From: Macrothele yani
Taxonomy: Eukaryota; Arthropoda; Arachnida; Araneae; Macrothelidae
NCBI GenBank assembly: GCA_039090855.1
Contig: CM076991.1
Location: forward strand, 100,514,021 to 100,578,020
Direction of reading: 5' to 3'
Length of the DNA: 64,000 bases
This document shows, piece by piece, positions 10,361 to 21,904 of the stretch (position 1 is its first letter; each line of letters begins with the position of its first letter). The translations under genes and the position numbers were made by a program. The notes beneath the pieces are model-generated. The model saw only the letters and a program-made list of their open reading frames with translations. It had not been told where the DNA came from and ran no database searches.

Positions 10361-10578
10361 CCTCCCCGGTGGCGCAGTGGTCTAAGCGATTGTCTCTGAT
10401 CATTCGTACGAAAGGGGTCCGGGTTCGAATCCCCCCGGTGTGGCATGGATGTTGTTTGTCTTACGGCACTGGCTCTCTCCCTTCCCTGGAACCAGTGGCC
10501 CTAAATTAGGGAAGGGCGACTGCTTATAGCCCATTGAGTTGCTCACGGTGGTCGTTAAACCTCCAACCAAAAAAAAAT
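10361..10578 (+). repeat. tRNA-derived SINE, family 1 (copy a)
   Basis: The tRNA-like head carries an A box in GGTGGCGCAGTGGTCTAAGC and a B box GGGTTCGAATCC about 45 bases later. The body follows with GGCACTGGCTCTCTCCCTTC, CCCTAAATTAGGG, TTGAGTTGCTCACGGTGGTC and a short A-rich tail. At least five further full or partial copies lie in this window, which defines the family by repetition. Confidence 0.9.
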
Positions 10579-10710
10579 AATAAAAATTTTGTAAATTCAA
10601 CAAACATTTTTGCTGACTGTGTAACGTATACTCTATATTCACTTTCCTTTTGATTTTACTATCTCTGGTTATTTTATTTTACTATGTAAATTATCTTCTT
10701 ACTGAACGAG

Positions 10711-11060
10711 ATGTTATTTCACCCGCTGAATGAGATATGGCAATGAGTGTACGTCATGACGTGGTAGTAGCCAGTATAAATAGGCGCGTTCAACGATACC
10801 AAGGGAGAGCGTTGGTTTATGTAAAGGAGAGCGTTTGTTGTTGTATAGAGAGAGCGTTTGTTGTTGTACGAAGTGAGCTGTGGTTTATGTGTCAGAAAGC
10901 TGGTGCTGTATAAAGAGAGTTCGTTTATGTGAGAGCGAGAAGTCTCAGTAATAAAGAATTTGTTGTAAGTACGTTTTTCTCAGTTTAACAGTCAGACCTC
11001 TGTCTGGCTGTTAGGTTTATTTCATTTAGTGTTATTAGTAACAACCAGCATAAGACTTTA
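10711..11060 (+). promoter_or_regulatory. Promoter-like block, possible solo LTR
   Basis: A TATA-box-like CAGTATAAATAGG at about 10780 is followed by GAGAGCGTTTGTTGTTGTA-type repeats, then AATAAAG near 10950. This TATA / leader / polyadenylation order within ~350 bp is reminiscent of an LTR. I could not define LTR ends, a primer binding site or a second copy, so the assignment is speculative. Confidence 0.25.
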
Positions 11061-11303
11061 TTCATTTTAATTACTACTACAACATTACTACCAGTTATAA
11101 GCTTGATTATTATTATTACTACACTACTAGCAGGAAAGTTTATTCATAATTAATAACACAACAACCATTAGAAGAAGCGTTAGCTTAGTACAAGCATTGA
11201 ATTCATTATAATATTAGTGAAAGCTATATTCACGATAATTAGCTTAGTAGTAAAATCATATTCATTATAACTGCACATCGACAAAATAATGTTTTGGTTG
11301 ATT

Positions 11304-11339
<36 letters not shown>

Positions 11340-11366
11340 AATTAACAAAACGTTTTTCTCAATGTA

Positions 11367-12925
11367 TATTATTCTGATACGACCGTGTATAATATAAACG
11401 TATATTCATAGTATCACGTGAGCATATTTTTACATGTTGGGAAATTTCACGCGAAAACGGATTTAGGAAGTTCCCGGATTTAACCAGGGTATTCGTCGGT
11501 CCCGAACTTCTGGATATGAACATTGGAGTAGCGAGAAAGAAATTCTAGGAGAGTTAGGCCTATCCCCTGCTGCCCCTTATGGCCGTCTCTGTGAAAGAAA
11601 TATAACACTTCTAGTATCCACTGTGACTTTGCGCAACATGATTGCATTTATCACCCATTTTTTAACATATTTCTTCAATCATGTCCAACCGTGTTGTTAC
11701 GTAACTCAGTATTTCCCGTAATATCAGAGATCTAATAATTCCTATATGAATTTCACGGCTCCACATATCGTCCAACTTTTCGCAACTTTTCTTTGCTTCG
11801 CACGCTTGGTAAAGCGTTAATAACTGCTTTCGATCAAAAACCCCCACAACTATTTCGTCAAAATTTTTATCTTATATCCCTTTTAAATTACTGCTTATCG
11901 GCAAATGTTTGGAAGGATTATTTTCTAATTGAGATCTCATCACCTGTTCAATTTTCTCCGATCAGATACGTCTTCTTTTACCGATGCAATCCATCTCGAT
12001 GATCACCCATTCGAAAATTGCCTGTCACAAAACCCATTCCTGAGCTGATCTTCTCAAAATGGATTCCCCCCCTTCCCCATCCCCTTTTTCAACACTGTTC
12101 CGTGATGGGCATCTCGTAACACGATTAGCGGAAATAAGTTTACTCTGGTTTTCTACAGAACGTGGGGGTATTTTCTAGTAATCAGTGAAGAAAGTCTTTA
12201 TGAAAATGGAAGCATGAAAACTTTTTAGCAAGATAATTTACGAATTATAAGCGTAACAAATAAAAAAAACAAAAGTTCGGGTGGTTACTTCGAAAGGAAA
12301 AATTTTTAGTTTCGAAGATATGAAGCGTAACAAAGTGCATCTAGAGATGCTTGATTCCTTAAGGAAGAAGACTATGCTATCTAAATTACCAAGAGCGTCT
12401 TTTATGCCAGCCGAAATTAAGTTGTTCCGACACGTCAGGAATTAATGATTTCCTGGAAGACGTTCCACATTCGACTTGATCGCTGAGTGAGGAAAAGAAA
12501 GCTCATTTTTCAGCTCTTCCACGTTGTCTGAGTTTTTTGAGCTAAGCTCTTATCAGGTTTTCCACTTTTTTTTTTGTTTATGAATTTCTGTAAAATAATC
12601 AAGGCATTAAACACTTCAGTAACTTTGTTGGTACATTGAAATTCCAATTTAATTTCTAAAATCTACATATCACAGCTTTTTTGAAATACGGTTGCAAAAA
12701 TCAAGTATTATGCTTTTACTTAAATACCTGTAGGTTTAAAATTTACATACTTAAATATCTATTGTAATGAAATTCCTGAACATTTATCACATTACGTCAA
12801 AATTAGGAGTCAAAGAGCCAGAGAATCAGCAAGGTAAGAGTTCCACTTCTTTTATTCTTCCACCACTGAAAAGTCAAATCACTCATCGATTTCAATGGCT
12901 TTCTAAATAACAATCACTTTGAACA
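11367..12925. other. AT-rich stretch, nothing recognised
   Basis: About 1.5 kb without a substantial open frame, TIR or motif I can name. The last ~25 bp form an (AT)n microsatellite that borders the RTE copy starting at 12952. Confidence 0.5.
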
Positions 12926-12951
12926 ATATATATATATATATATATATATGC

Positions 12952-15900
12952 ATATCATCATCATCATCATTGTCAACCATTATCAATCCACTGCTGGACG
13001 AAGGTCTCCCCAAGTTTCCTCCACAACGGTCTGTCTTGTGCCAGTCTCCTCCATGTCACTCCCGCATATTTACGAATTTCATCCACCCATCTCCCATGTG
13101 GTCTTCTTCTGGGTCTTTTCCTGTCCCTTGGAATCCAATCTAAACTTTCGGCTGTCCATCTATGGTCTGTCCTTCTGGCAGTATGTCCAGCCCATTGCCA
13201 TTTCAGGGATTTAACTCTGATCATGATGTCTTCCACTCTCGTCATTTTTCGGATCCACGAGTTCCTCTTCTTATCTCTCCTGGTTATACCAAGCATGCAC
13301 CTCTCCATGCTGCTTTGAGTTGTCTGCAGCCTTTGTATGTCTCTTTTAGTTAAGGTCCACGTCTCTGCACCATACGTAAGCACTGGAAGGATGCATTGAT
13401 CAAACACTTTTCTTTTAAGACATAACGGCATATTGCTCTTGAAAATTATGCTGTTTCTTCCAAAAGCTCTCCAGGCAAGTTTTGTACGCCGATTAATTTC
13501 TTCGTCAATGTGACCCTCACTTGATATCTGCTGTCCAAGATAAACATACGTATCTGTTATCTCCAGTTTTTCTCCATCAATCAAAAAATCTTCATTTCTT
13601 GTAAAAGCATTGAACATCACTTTTGTCTTCTGAAAGTTCATTTTTAATCCCACTTCTTTACTCTTGTCAGCAAGTTCCTGGATCATACTCTGCAGCTCTG
13701 ATGGGGTAGTTGCAAAAATGACTACGTCATCAGCAAAACGAAGGTGGGTTAGATAATCTCCATTAATCTTTATCCCTTTGTTTTCCCAGTTCAGTGATTG
13801 AAAGACATTTTCCAATGTGGCATTAAAGAGCTTCGGAGATATGGTGTCACCTTGTCTCACTCCCTTTCCAATTTTTATGTGTGTTGTATTTTCAAACAGC
13901 CGAATCTTTGCACTTGCATTTTCATAGATGTTATTAATAATATTAATGTATGCATCTTCAATACCGCAGGATTTCAGAGCCATTGCAACTGCTGATGGTT
14001 TCACCGAATCAAAGGCTTTTTCATAATCGATAAAAGCCATGCACAATGGAAGTTCATATTCCCTCGCTCTTTCAATTAGTTCTCTCAGTACGTGGATATG
14101 ATCTATTGTGCTGTAGCCACTCCTGAATCCAGCTTGTTCTCTCGGTTGAGCCATGTCCAGTGTTACCTTCAAGCGGTGTGAAAGAACTTTAGTGAAGATT
14201 TTATAAACCACTGATAGGAGGCTGATAGGTCTGTAGTTCCTGAGATCCTCAATGTCACCTTTTTTATGTAGCAGGATCATTGTAGCATTGTTCCAATCCT
14301 CAGGAATCTTCCCTTCATTAAGGCATCGAGTGAAAATTTGGGCGAGTACTGTTTCAATTTCTCCACTTGCTTCTTGTATGATGTCTATAGTAATTCCATC
14401 TTCTCCTGGAGCTTTCCCCGCTTCATGTTCTTGATTGCATGAGCAACTTCTGCTGGGAGGACTGGAAGAACTCTGGTACCTTTCATGATGTCTGGAGTAC
14501 ATGTATCATCCCTTTCATATAGTTTGGAGTAGAAATCTTTCACTCTTGTCAAAATTTCGCCTCTATTTCTTGTTATAGAACCATCTTCTTTTCTCAGAGC
14601 CATAATCTGTTTTCTTCCCTTACTGAGATGTCCCTTTGCTATCTTTAGGCTTTGGATGTTTTCAATTGCTTTCCTTACTAGTTCACAGTTGAATTTTCTT
14701 ACGTCTTCAGTGATACTTTTTCTTACTGTCTTGCATAGCTCTATATATTCCACTTTGGAAGTCACATCTTCTTTAGTTGTCCTCATCTCTCTTCTTTTTT
14801 GTATCAACATTTTGGTTTTTCCTGATAATTTGTTTACATGCAACTTGTTCTTAGACCCAGCTAATTTTGTTGCTGTATCCATAAGAGCTTTGGTTACTTT
14901 TCTGTTAACTTCAGAAATATCCACTTCTTCCGATGTTAGGCCTTCTAAAGCAGAGAATCTGTTCTTCAGTTCCAACTTGAAAGTATTATTATGTTTTTTA
15001 AGGTTGGTTATGTCAATACATTTTGTTTGTCTTATGAGCTTGCCACGTTCCAGTTTAGTGTTGAGGTGCATCTTACATCTCACCAATCTATGGTCACTAC
15101 CTGTGTTGAACTTGTTTAGCACACTGCAGTCTTCGATGACGAATTTTTTGTTACACATAATAAAATCAATTTCACTTGTCGTCCCAATTGGATGTCTCCA
15201 TGTCCATTTCCTGTGTGGCTTTTTCTTGAAAAAGGAATTCAAGATGAAAAATCCTTCTGCCTCTGCAAACTCAACGAGAGTATTTCCACGCTGGTTTCTG
15301 TTGCCGTGACCGAATTTACCTACTGAAGTTTCATTCTGTTGCCGGTGCCCTATTTTTGCATTGAAATCTCCCATAATTATCTTCAAGTGCTGCTTACCTT
15401 TATTATTTAGATGACGAATTTCCTCATAAAATTCTTCAATTTCTTCTTCAGGATGACTTGTGGTGGGTGCATAAGTTTGAATAATCTGAGCCTGGTATCT
15501 TCTCGATAGTTGGATAACGAGTCGTGCAGCTCTGTCAGAGGAACTTTCAACTTCTACCACTTTATCCTTCAGTTTCTTGTTTATTATAAATCCAACACCA
15601 CTAGTTCTGCCAGTATCTGTCCCACGATAATAGAAGAGATGTCCACTTTTCAGTTCAATGAGATCTTCTCCTTTTCTCCTTACCTCACTCAGCCCGACGA
15701 TGTCCCACTTGATCCTTTGTAGTTCCTCTTCCAATTCAAGAAGCCTTGAATCAGAAGATAGGGAGCGTCCGTTGTAGGTAGCCAAGGTCAGCATCAAATG
15801 GCAGCCTAGTCCGGTCCTCCGGGGATTCTTAGCACCCTCTGCCTTCATGTCGCACTGGCCGCTGCCTTGGCCAGGTACATTCCAGCTGCCGGAGACTGAG

Positions 15901-16130
15901 GGCCAAGATTTAAGTTGTAGAGTCATTTTGGAGGTGTTTGGCCATAACTCACCACGCTGGCCAAGCGGGTTGGTGAGTGTGGGATAGCATTTCCTCTGAT
16001 CCCGATGGTATAGTTATACCGCTATTTGCGGTCGTCAGAGCCCCTTTAGTGGGAACAGGATGCACCACGAGAAGGCGGGGTTGACATTTGTCAAGGAGAG
16101 GCTGTGATGTTACGCATCTCCTGACCTTAC
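12952..16130 (-). mobile_element. RTE-clade non-LTR retrotransposon, nearly full length (copy b)
   Basis: The element runs leftward: 5' UTR at about 16130-15927, a single endonuclease-reverse transcriptase polyprotein, a very short 3' UTR and a (TGA/ATG)n tail at 12952-12975. About 3.2 kb is the usual size for RTE elements. The 3' tail abuts an (AT)n microsatellite at 12926-12950. This is the best reference copy for the family in the window. The 5' boundary is set where similarity to coding stops and TA-rich sequence begins, and is approximate. Confidence 0.9.
12973..15926 (-). pseudogene. RTE endonuclease-reverse transcriptase, one frameshift
   Basis: Multifunctional enzyme for target-primed reverse transcription. 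An apurinic-type endonuclease occupies the first ~290 residues: WDIVGLSEVRRKGEDL (catalytic Glu), IIQTYAPTTSHPEEE, KIIMGDFNAKIG and TGSDHRLVRCKM. The RT follows with GNYRPISLLSVVYK-like, AFIDYEKAFDSVKPSA, GKGVRQGDTISPKLFNA and the catalytic LRFADDVVIFATT, then the RTE C-terminal WTLTKRDIQRLQTTQ segment. Frames 15926-14385 and 14502-12973 overlap. Comparison with 39700-39740 places a single missing base in the short T run at about 14413-14415. Apart from that the frame of ~980 codons is open. Confidence 0.92.
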
Positions 16131-16529
16131 ATCCCTATATGTATATGCATATATACATGTGTATATACATAAACATAAGGTAAAGGTTCACTTTATTACA
16201 AATTACTATAATTGAAATCATTCATAACCACTGAATAGAATTAAAAACCTGAAAAGGCAAATAGATATTTAAAAAAGTCCCAGAATCATTAAGGAACATC
16301 TTCAAAGAGACACTGACAGAATCACAGCTCACTCACATGCATGGTAGCAGAATGCTTAACTCAAAATGAAACATAAAGAAATAAATAAGTAAATAATACA
16401 AAGAGTGAAAAGGAATAAAATAAAAGGCTAATCTTGCCAAGAAAACACTGGCCCTGGCTGGTGACTTTTCGATATATACAGTAATATATAGTATATATAT
16501 CGAGTATATATGTGCAGGTATGTATATAT
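16131..16529. other. Spacer between head-to-head RTE copies
   Basis: About 400 bp with TA/TG microsatellite tracts at 16137-16175 and 16475-16530 and no coding content. It separates two RTE copies that point in opposite directions. Confidence 0.5.
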
Positions 16530-16899
16530 ATATACAACTCAAAGAAGCATGGAGAGGTGCATGCTTGGTGTAGCCAGGAGAGATAAGAAGAGGAACTCGT
16601 GGATCAGAAAAATGACAAGAGTGGAAGACATCATGATCAGAGTAAAATCCCTAAAATGGCAATGGGTTGGACATACTGCTAGAAGGACAAACCATCGATG
16701 GACAGTCGAAATTTTAGATTGGATTCCAAGGGACTGGAAAAGACCCAGAAGAAGACCACATGGAATATGGGTGGATGAAATTCGAAAGTATGCGGGAGTG
16801 ACATGGAGGAGACTGGCACAAGACAGACCGTTGTGGAAGAGGCTTGGAGAGATCTTTGTCCAGCAGTGGATTGATAATGGTTGACAATGATGATGATGA

Positions 16900-16902
<3 letters not shown>
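16530..16902 (+). mobile_element. RTE retrotransposon, severely 5'-truncated (copy c)
   Basis: Contains only the last ~115 codons of the RTE ORF, from TTQRSMERCMLGVARRDKK through VTWRRLAQDRPLWKRLGE, plus the (GATGAT)n tail. The frame is still open through 16884. It abuts a (TA)n tract on each side (16515-16532 and 16903-16933). The 5' truncation is typical of incomplete reverse transcription. Confidence 0.9.
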
Positions 16903-16933
<31 letters not shown>

Positions 16934-16936
<3 letters not shown>

Positions 16937-18133
16937 CACGGTCGAGTCACATTATTGTGACCACCAGCTAATATCCAGAGTAACCGTCGTGCGCAGCGCG
17001 GACGGCAGCTAGACGAGCTGGGAGTGACTCAAATTAGGTGACGGATGTGGAGCCATGCTGACCGCAGTGCAGCTGACAGCTGCTGAAGGGTACGTGATGG
17101 AGGATCCATAGAGCGAACAACATGGTCCCGCAGATGCTCAATTGGATTTAAGTCTGGGAAATTAGGGGGCCAGGAAAATACTCTGAAGTCTTCATCGTGC
17201 TCTTTTAACCACTCTCGGACATTTCTAGCTGTGTGACACGTCGCATTCTCGTGCTGGAAGATCCTATCCGGCCTAGACAATCAGCATGTATGGGTGTACG
17301 TGGTCTGCAAGGATGGATTCATAACGAATTCGGTCCATAGTGCCTTCCACACGTATGAGTGAACCCGAGAAATGCCCCCAAATCATTACTTTCCCCAGAC
17401 CATAACGCTGCCTCCAACAGCTTCTGTTCTACCAGCAATGGTTGAAGAGTGTTTGTTCTCCGATGTTTCTCGCGTTATACGCCAACGTACATCCGTTCGA
17501 TGAAACAAAAAACGTGACTCATCGGAGAAGGCAATCCTTTGCCAATCAGCGGAGGTCCAATTCCGATACTGCCTTGCAAATGTAAACTTTTTCTGCCGAT
17601 GCACCTTCTTAGCTTTGGTGCAGTGACCATCCGTCTGCATCGGAACCCCATACGCAGCAGTGTTCGCTGAACTGTCATTTTAGACCCACTTCCGGTAGCC
17701 CCCCTTGGTTCATTCGGTCGGTGAGTTGCTCCACCGTAGCGTGTCGATCGACCTTCACGCAACTTCGCAGCCGACGTTCACCTCTGACGTCAATGACACG
17801 TGGTGTTCCGCAGTTTCCACGAGGCTTATTCGCAGTGGTGCCATTTCTCCTATCACGATACACTTTAACCACAGCAGCTCGCGAAGAGTTCAGAAACTGC
17901 GCTGTTTCAGAAATACTGCCATTCTTGGTCCGAAAGCCAATAATTATCATTTCTTGCAAATCTGATAAATCGCTCCTTTTATCCATGACAGCAACTAGTG
18001 ATATGTTTTCAGAATGCCTACAGAACAGCTTATATACCCTCCACGCCAGCTCACGACACGTGCTTTCTTTCAATAAGTACGCGCTGTTGACGTCAAAAGT
18101 AGGAGTTGTTCACAAAAATGTAACTCGATTGTG
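16934..18133 (-). mobile_element. Tc1-like DNA transposon (Tc1-C1)
   Basis: TIR-like ends CACGGTCGAGTCACATTATT (left) and the complement of CACAATCGAGTTACATTTTT (right, ending 18133). The transposase starts near Met 17989 (MDKRSDLSDLQEMIIIGFR). HTH sequence continues to RDRRNGTTANKPRGN, then IAFSDESRFLFHRTDV, GGSVMVWG, IFQHENATCHTARN (second catalytic Asp replaced by Glu) and FPDLNPIEHLRDHVV. Frames change at about 17700, 17480 and 17290, so it is dead. The 3' end holds one copy of the C-terminal unit that is amplified nine-fold in the related copy at 23060-24346. Confidence 0.88.
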
Positions 18134-18139
18134 TATATA

Positions 18140-19570
18140 CACTGGCGGAAAGTGAAAAAATAACACCAAGAAGGATACGTCTGATACCAACGAAATTTAT
18201 ACAGCATAATAACGGAATACAGAGGATAACGTGATCAAAACATTATGGCAAAATACAGCTCTATTTGATGGTAAACTGAAAAATAACATTTTCATGTAAC
18301 ATGCTTAGTACGAGGTTGAACCGCCATGAACTGCATCACGCTGTGCAATTCTGGCATGGTGTTTGTCGTACAGATGTTGGATGTAAGCTTGTGGTATTGA
18401 GTTCCAAGCATCCTCAACTTAGACGCGTAAATCGGGGATGGTCGTGGCTGGCCGTGGAGACCGGATAAGTCGTTGTCCCATAAAATCCCACACGTGCTCA
18501 ATGGGGGACACCTCCGGTGAACATGGAGGCCATGGAAGTTGTCTCACACCCTGAAGTGCATGTTGCGTTGCACGTGCCGTGTGCGGGCGTGCGTTATCTT
18601 GCTGGAAAACACCACGATGGACCTAACTACAAATGGCACAACCACGGGCTGAATGATGTTGTTGATGTAGGAGGTGCTGTTTAACGTACCCAGTACAAAA
18701 CACTAGTTGTGTACGGGAGCGATAGCTGATCGCTCCCCACACCAGGAGACCAGGTGTAGGCCCTGTGTGTCGCTGGCGGATGCAAGAAGGGTGGAGACGC
18801 TCCCCTGTGCGTCTGCGAACACGCATATGGCCATCGGAGGCTCCCAAGCAGAATCTGCCTTCATCGCTGAATACGGCAGATCGCCATTGCGTTCTCTACA
18901 GCAAACGTTGGCGACACCACTGCAGCCGTTCCTGACGGTGGGCTGCAGTCAGAGGTACACATGCCAGAGGCACACGTGCACGTAGTCCTGCATCCAGTAG
19001 ACGATTGCGGATTGTTCACACAGTCACCTCAGGTGCAATGGCAGCTCGGATTTGCGTTGCAGTGGATGTTCTGCTTGACAACGCCGCTTTTCTTATGCGT
19101 CGATCGTTTCGCTCATCAGTCCATTTCTGACTCCCGGTTCCATGTCTTCTCGGGTGGGAATGTTCCTCGGACCATCTACGCCACCATCGTACCACCACCG
19201 ATACTTCCCGTCCAATTCGCTCCGCAATACGACGATACGACCACCCGGCCTCGCGGAGTCCGACTAGACGACCTCGCTCAAAGTTCGATAACTGCTGAAA
19301 TCGTACACGTCTTCCATGTCCAGGCATTGCAGCTTCTTCAGGGTTTTCGCACGTGTCCGTACACCGACGACTGATTACATTCACTTCGCCGTACTCCTTA
19401 AATACCACCGACGATAATTTGCATATTATGCCGTGCTGTGGTGTAAGTGCTCACCGGTTGGTCCCGAAATTAACATCACACCTACGTAAACTCGACTCCA
19501 TTGACATAAGTAAATTTAATGATCGTCCACCAATTCCTTCCTGGTGTTCTTTTTTCACTTTCCGGCAGTG
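18140..19570 (-). mobile_element. Tc1-like DNA transposon with intact TIRs (Tc1-D)
   Basis: Matching ends CACTGGCGGAAAGTGAAAAA (18140) and the complement of TTTTTCACTTTCCGGCAGTG (ending 19570), each beside TA. The transposase N-terminus reads MPGHGRRVRFQQLSNFERGR then LVGLREAGWSYRRIAERIGR on 19408-19016. Catalytic pieces lie in 18847-18623 (MRVRRRTGERLHPSCI, GLLVWGAISYRSRTQLV). Stops and frameshifts separate them, so it is non-functional. The family is related to Tc1-A and Tc1-J. Confidence 0.87.
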
Positions 19571-19578
19571 TATATGTA

Positions 19579-20787
19579 CACTGAAGAGCAATTGAATTAG
19601 AGATACCTGTATAGTAACGTGTAGCACCACCTTTCGCCCTGATGACGGTGGCGATTTGTCTCGGCATGGACTCGACAAGACACCGGAAGCGTTGGGAAGC
19701 CATTCGGATCCACGACCCTAGAACAAGCTCCCACATTTCACGAAGATTTAATGGAGGGGGTTAGAGCCTCGAATATCTCTCTCGATGGCATCCCAGATGT
19801 GCTCGATGGCATTGAGGTCAGGTGACCTAGCTGGCCGAGGAAGCGAGGTCACGTCGGTGGAGTGTTCATGGAACCATTCGGATACAATTCGGGAGCTGTA
19901 TTGTCTTGTTGCAAGATGAGGTCTCCAGTGGGATGTTGAAGACGCACAAACGGGAGCAAATGGTCGTCCAGGATAGCCCAGTAACGTTGACCTGTAAGGG
20001 ATGATGTCACACGTACCAGTGGTCCCGTTTCAGTCCCCGTAAACAGTCCCCAGATGAGAATGCCACCCTCATTAGCTTGAAGAGTACCTTGCTGGCAAGA
20101 TGGATCCATCGCTTCATGTGGTTTACGCTGTACTCGCATCCTGCCCTCCGCATGTACCAACGTGAATCTCGACTCATCAATTCAAGCAACACTTCCCCAC
20201 ATCTCTAGGGTCCAGTGGCGATGTTCCCGCGCTTATGCTAATCTTTGCGCCCTGTGATATGCGGTCAGCAGCGGTGCACTCGTGGGACGATGGCTTCTGT
20301 ACCCCTCGGCGAGGATGTGGTTGTAGATGGTGTGGCTGCTTACACGTTTTTGTGCACCAGCGTTAAATTGCCAAATGATTTCTTGCACTATGTCCCGTCT
20401 ATCCGCTGTTACAATGCGAGCTAGCCGACGATGACCCCGCTCATCCACACGCTCTTGTCCACGGCAGTTGGCCTTTGCAGGGATAGTTTCACTGGATTCG
20501 GTGTACTCACGGTGCACCCGTGACACAGTGGCTCGTGAAAATCCCAGTGGCTGCACGACTTCAGAGATGGAGTGACCCATTCGTCGGGCCCCGACAATTT
20601 GCCCACGATCAAATGCGATTAGATCCTTCGTCTTACCCATACTCCGTCCGACTCTTACTGATTTCCGTCGCATCACTCCTTATATTTTCGGAACGCTGCA
20701 TACATCATGTCGTTTCCGTTTACAGGGCCGCCCACAGCGCCACATTTGCATAACGCCAGCTGTCTCTAATTCAATTGTTCTTCAGTG
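19579..20787 (-). mobile_element. Tc1-like DNA transposon, both TIRs present (Tc1-B2)
   Basis: Ends CACTGAAGAGCAATTGAATT (19579) and the complement of CAATTGTTCTTCAGTG (ending 20787), both beside TA, only about 8 bp from Tc1-D and a few bp from Tc1-E. The transposase begins at Met 20640 (MGKTKDLIAFDRGQIVGARR). The HTH half is open to 20233, then frameshifts follow: MRVQRKPHEAMDPSCQQGT and GDLILQQDN near 20110-19900, and a C-terminus ending GGATRY near 19610. This copy supplies the left TIR missing in Tc1-B1. Confidence 0.9.
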
Positions 20788-20789
20788 TA

Positions 20790-21893
20790 TATACACTTAG
20801 ATAAAATGGCTAATAACAGAGAGTTCTCCGAGTTTGAAAAAGGCGTCACAACAGGCTGCTCAGTTGGAAGTGTGAGCGTTTAGAAGCATTGCTTGCTGAT
20901 GTCAGACAGGTCGCTAAATCGACTGTGGCCTGTATCATCAACAAGTGGAAGAAGGGACATTGCAAAAATTCACCTCGCCCTGGAAGACCAAGTAAACTGC
21001 TACCCAGGAACCGAAGGGTCTTGCAGTAGATCCAGAAAACCAGGTCCTGATCAATGCACGCCATAGCAGATGAGTTCCAGATAGCCACATATGCTATTGT
21101 CTCCACCAAGACACTTCGAAAGAGGTACATGAAATCGGGTATGGTATTCGAGCAGCCACCCATAAATCTCTCATGACAGAGATCAATAAAGCCACGCGGC
21201 TACTATGGCATCAACAGCACAAAAATTTGGCATTGGAGTAATGGCGATAGGTGTTATGGGGCGACGAAGCTCGCTTAAAATCATTTCGATCGGATGGACG
21301 TGTCTGGGTTTAGCAGTTACCCGAAGAACGTCTGCTTTCGGCGTGCACAGTGCCAACTGTGAAGCACTGATGCGAGATAGTATGGGGCTGCTTCAGCTGG
21401 TACGGTGTGGTTCCATTGGTTGTTATGCATGGCAAAATGAAATCTCTGGTGTATGGAAATATCCTGGATAACTCAATGCTCCCTACGTTGTTGCAGTTTT
21501 ACGGACACGACGATTGTTTCTTCTAAGACGACAGTGCCACTTATCATGTTTCCACGGCTGCAGTGGAGTGGTATGAGGAAAATCAGGTCTCGCAGGTGGA
21601 CTGGGCTGCTCAGCGCCCGGACCTCAATCCCATTGAACACCTATGGGATGAACTTGAACGACGGGTGAGGTCTAGACTAACACAACCTTCTTCACTAACA
21701 GATTTGGTCGATGTACTCAAGGCGAAAAGGATGAACAATCCGCTCTTCGTACTCCATGGACTTGTGGAGAGTTTACCTGGACAAGTGTCTGCTGTAATCT
21801 CAGCAAATAGAGGGCCTACCCGCTACTTATATAAATACAATACGGTTTTTCTATTTACTTACAGTGTCCAATCACTTTAGTCCACATAGTGTC
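20790..21893 (+). mobile_element. Tc1-like DNA transposon pseudogene (Tc1-E)
   Basis: Starts abruptly after Tc1-B2 with MANNREFSEFEKGVTTGC at 20804. Numerous frameshifts follow. The last open part (21563-21880) carries QVDWAAQRPDLNPIEHLW, DELERRVRSRL and a C-terminus AVISANRGPTRY. The catalytic Glu is preserved, but the first two Asp motifs are not intact in any frame. The right end near 21840-21893 contains ACAGTGTCCAATCACTTTAG, probably its TIR; the left TIR appears lost at the junction with Tc1-B2. Confidence 0.8.
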
Positions 21894-21904
21894 GTAGATA
21901 TATA

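Larger units (their letters stand above)
9066..11366. mobile_element. Candidate large non-autonomous DNA element with short TIRs
   Basis: TACACTGAGAAAAAATGTTT near 9066 recurs inverted near 11343-11367 (AACGTTTTTCTCAATGTA), each with a flanking TA. Both ends are followed inward by TTTTGTTG/CAACAAAA-rich sequence, and similar words recur inside (10100-10250). The interval contains a SINE, a 42-bp tandem repeat, a tRNA-like segment and a promoter-like block. The long T run at 11309-11337 sits just inside the right end. The two ends may belong to separate copies, so the full extent is uncertain. Confidence 0.4.

Noticed and set aside
9915..10385. 156-codon open frame with a repeated CSNKTFYHDNNMFG motif
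   Set aside because: It is the translation of a 42-bp tandem repeat running into a SINE; no known domain and no independent start context. Treated as fortuitous.
14656..15309. 217-codon plus-strand ORF
   Set aside because: Antisense shadow of the RTE endonuclease-reverse transcriptase.
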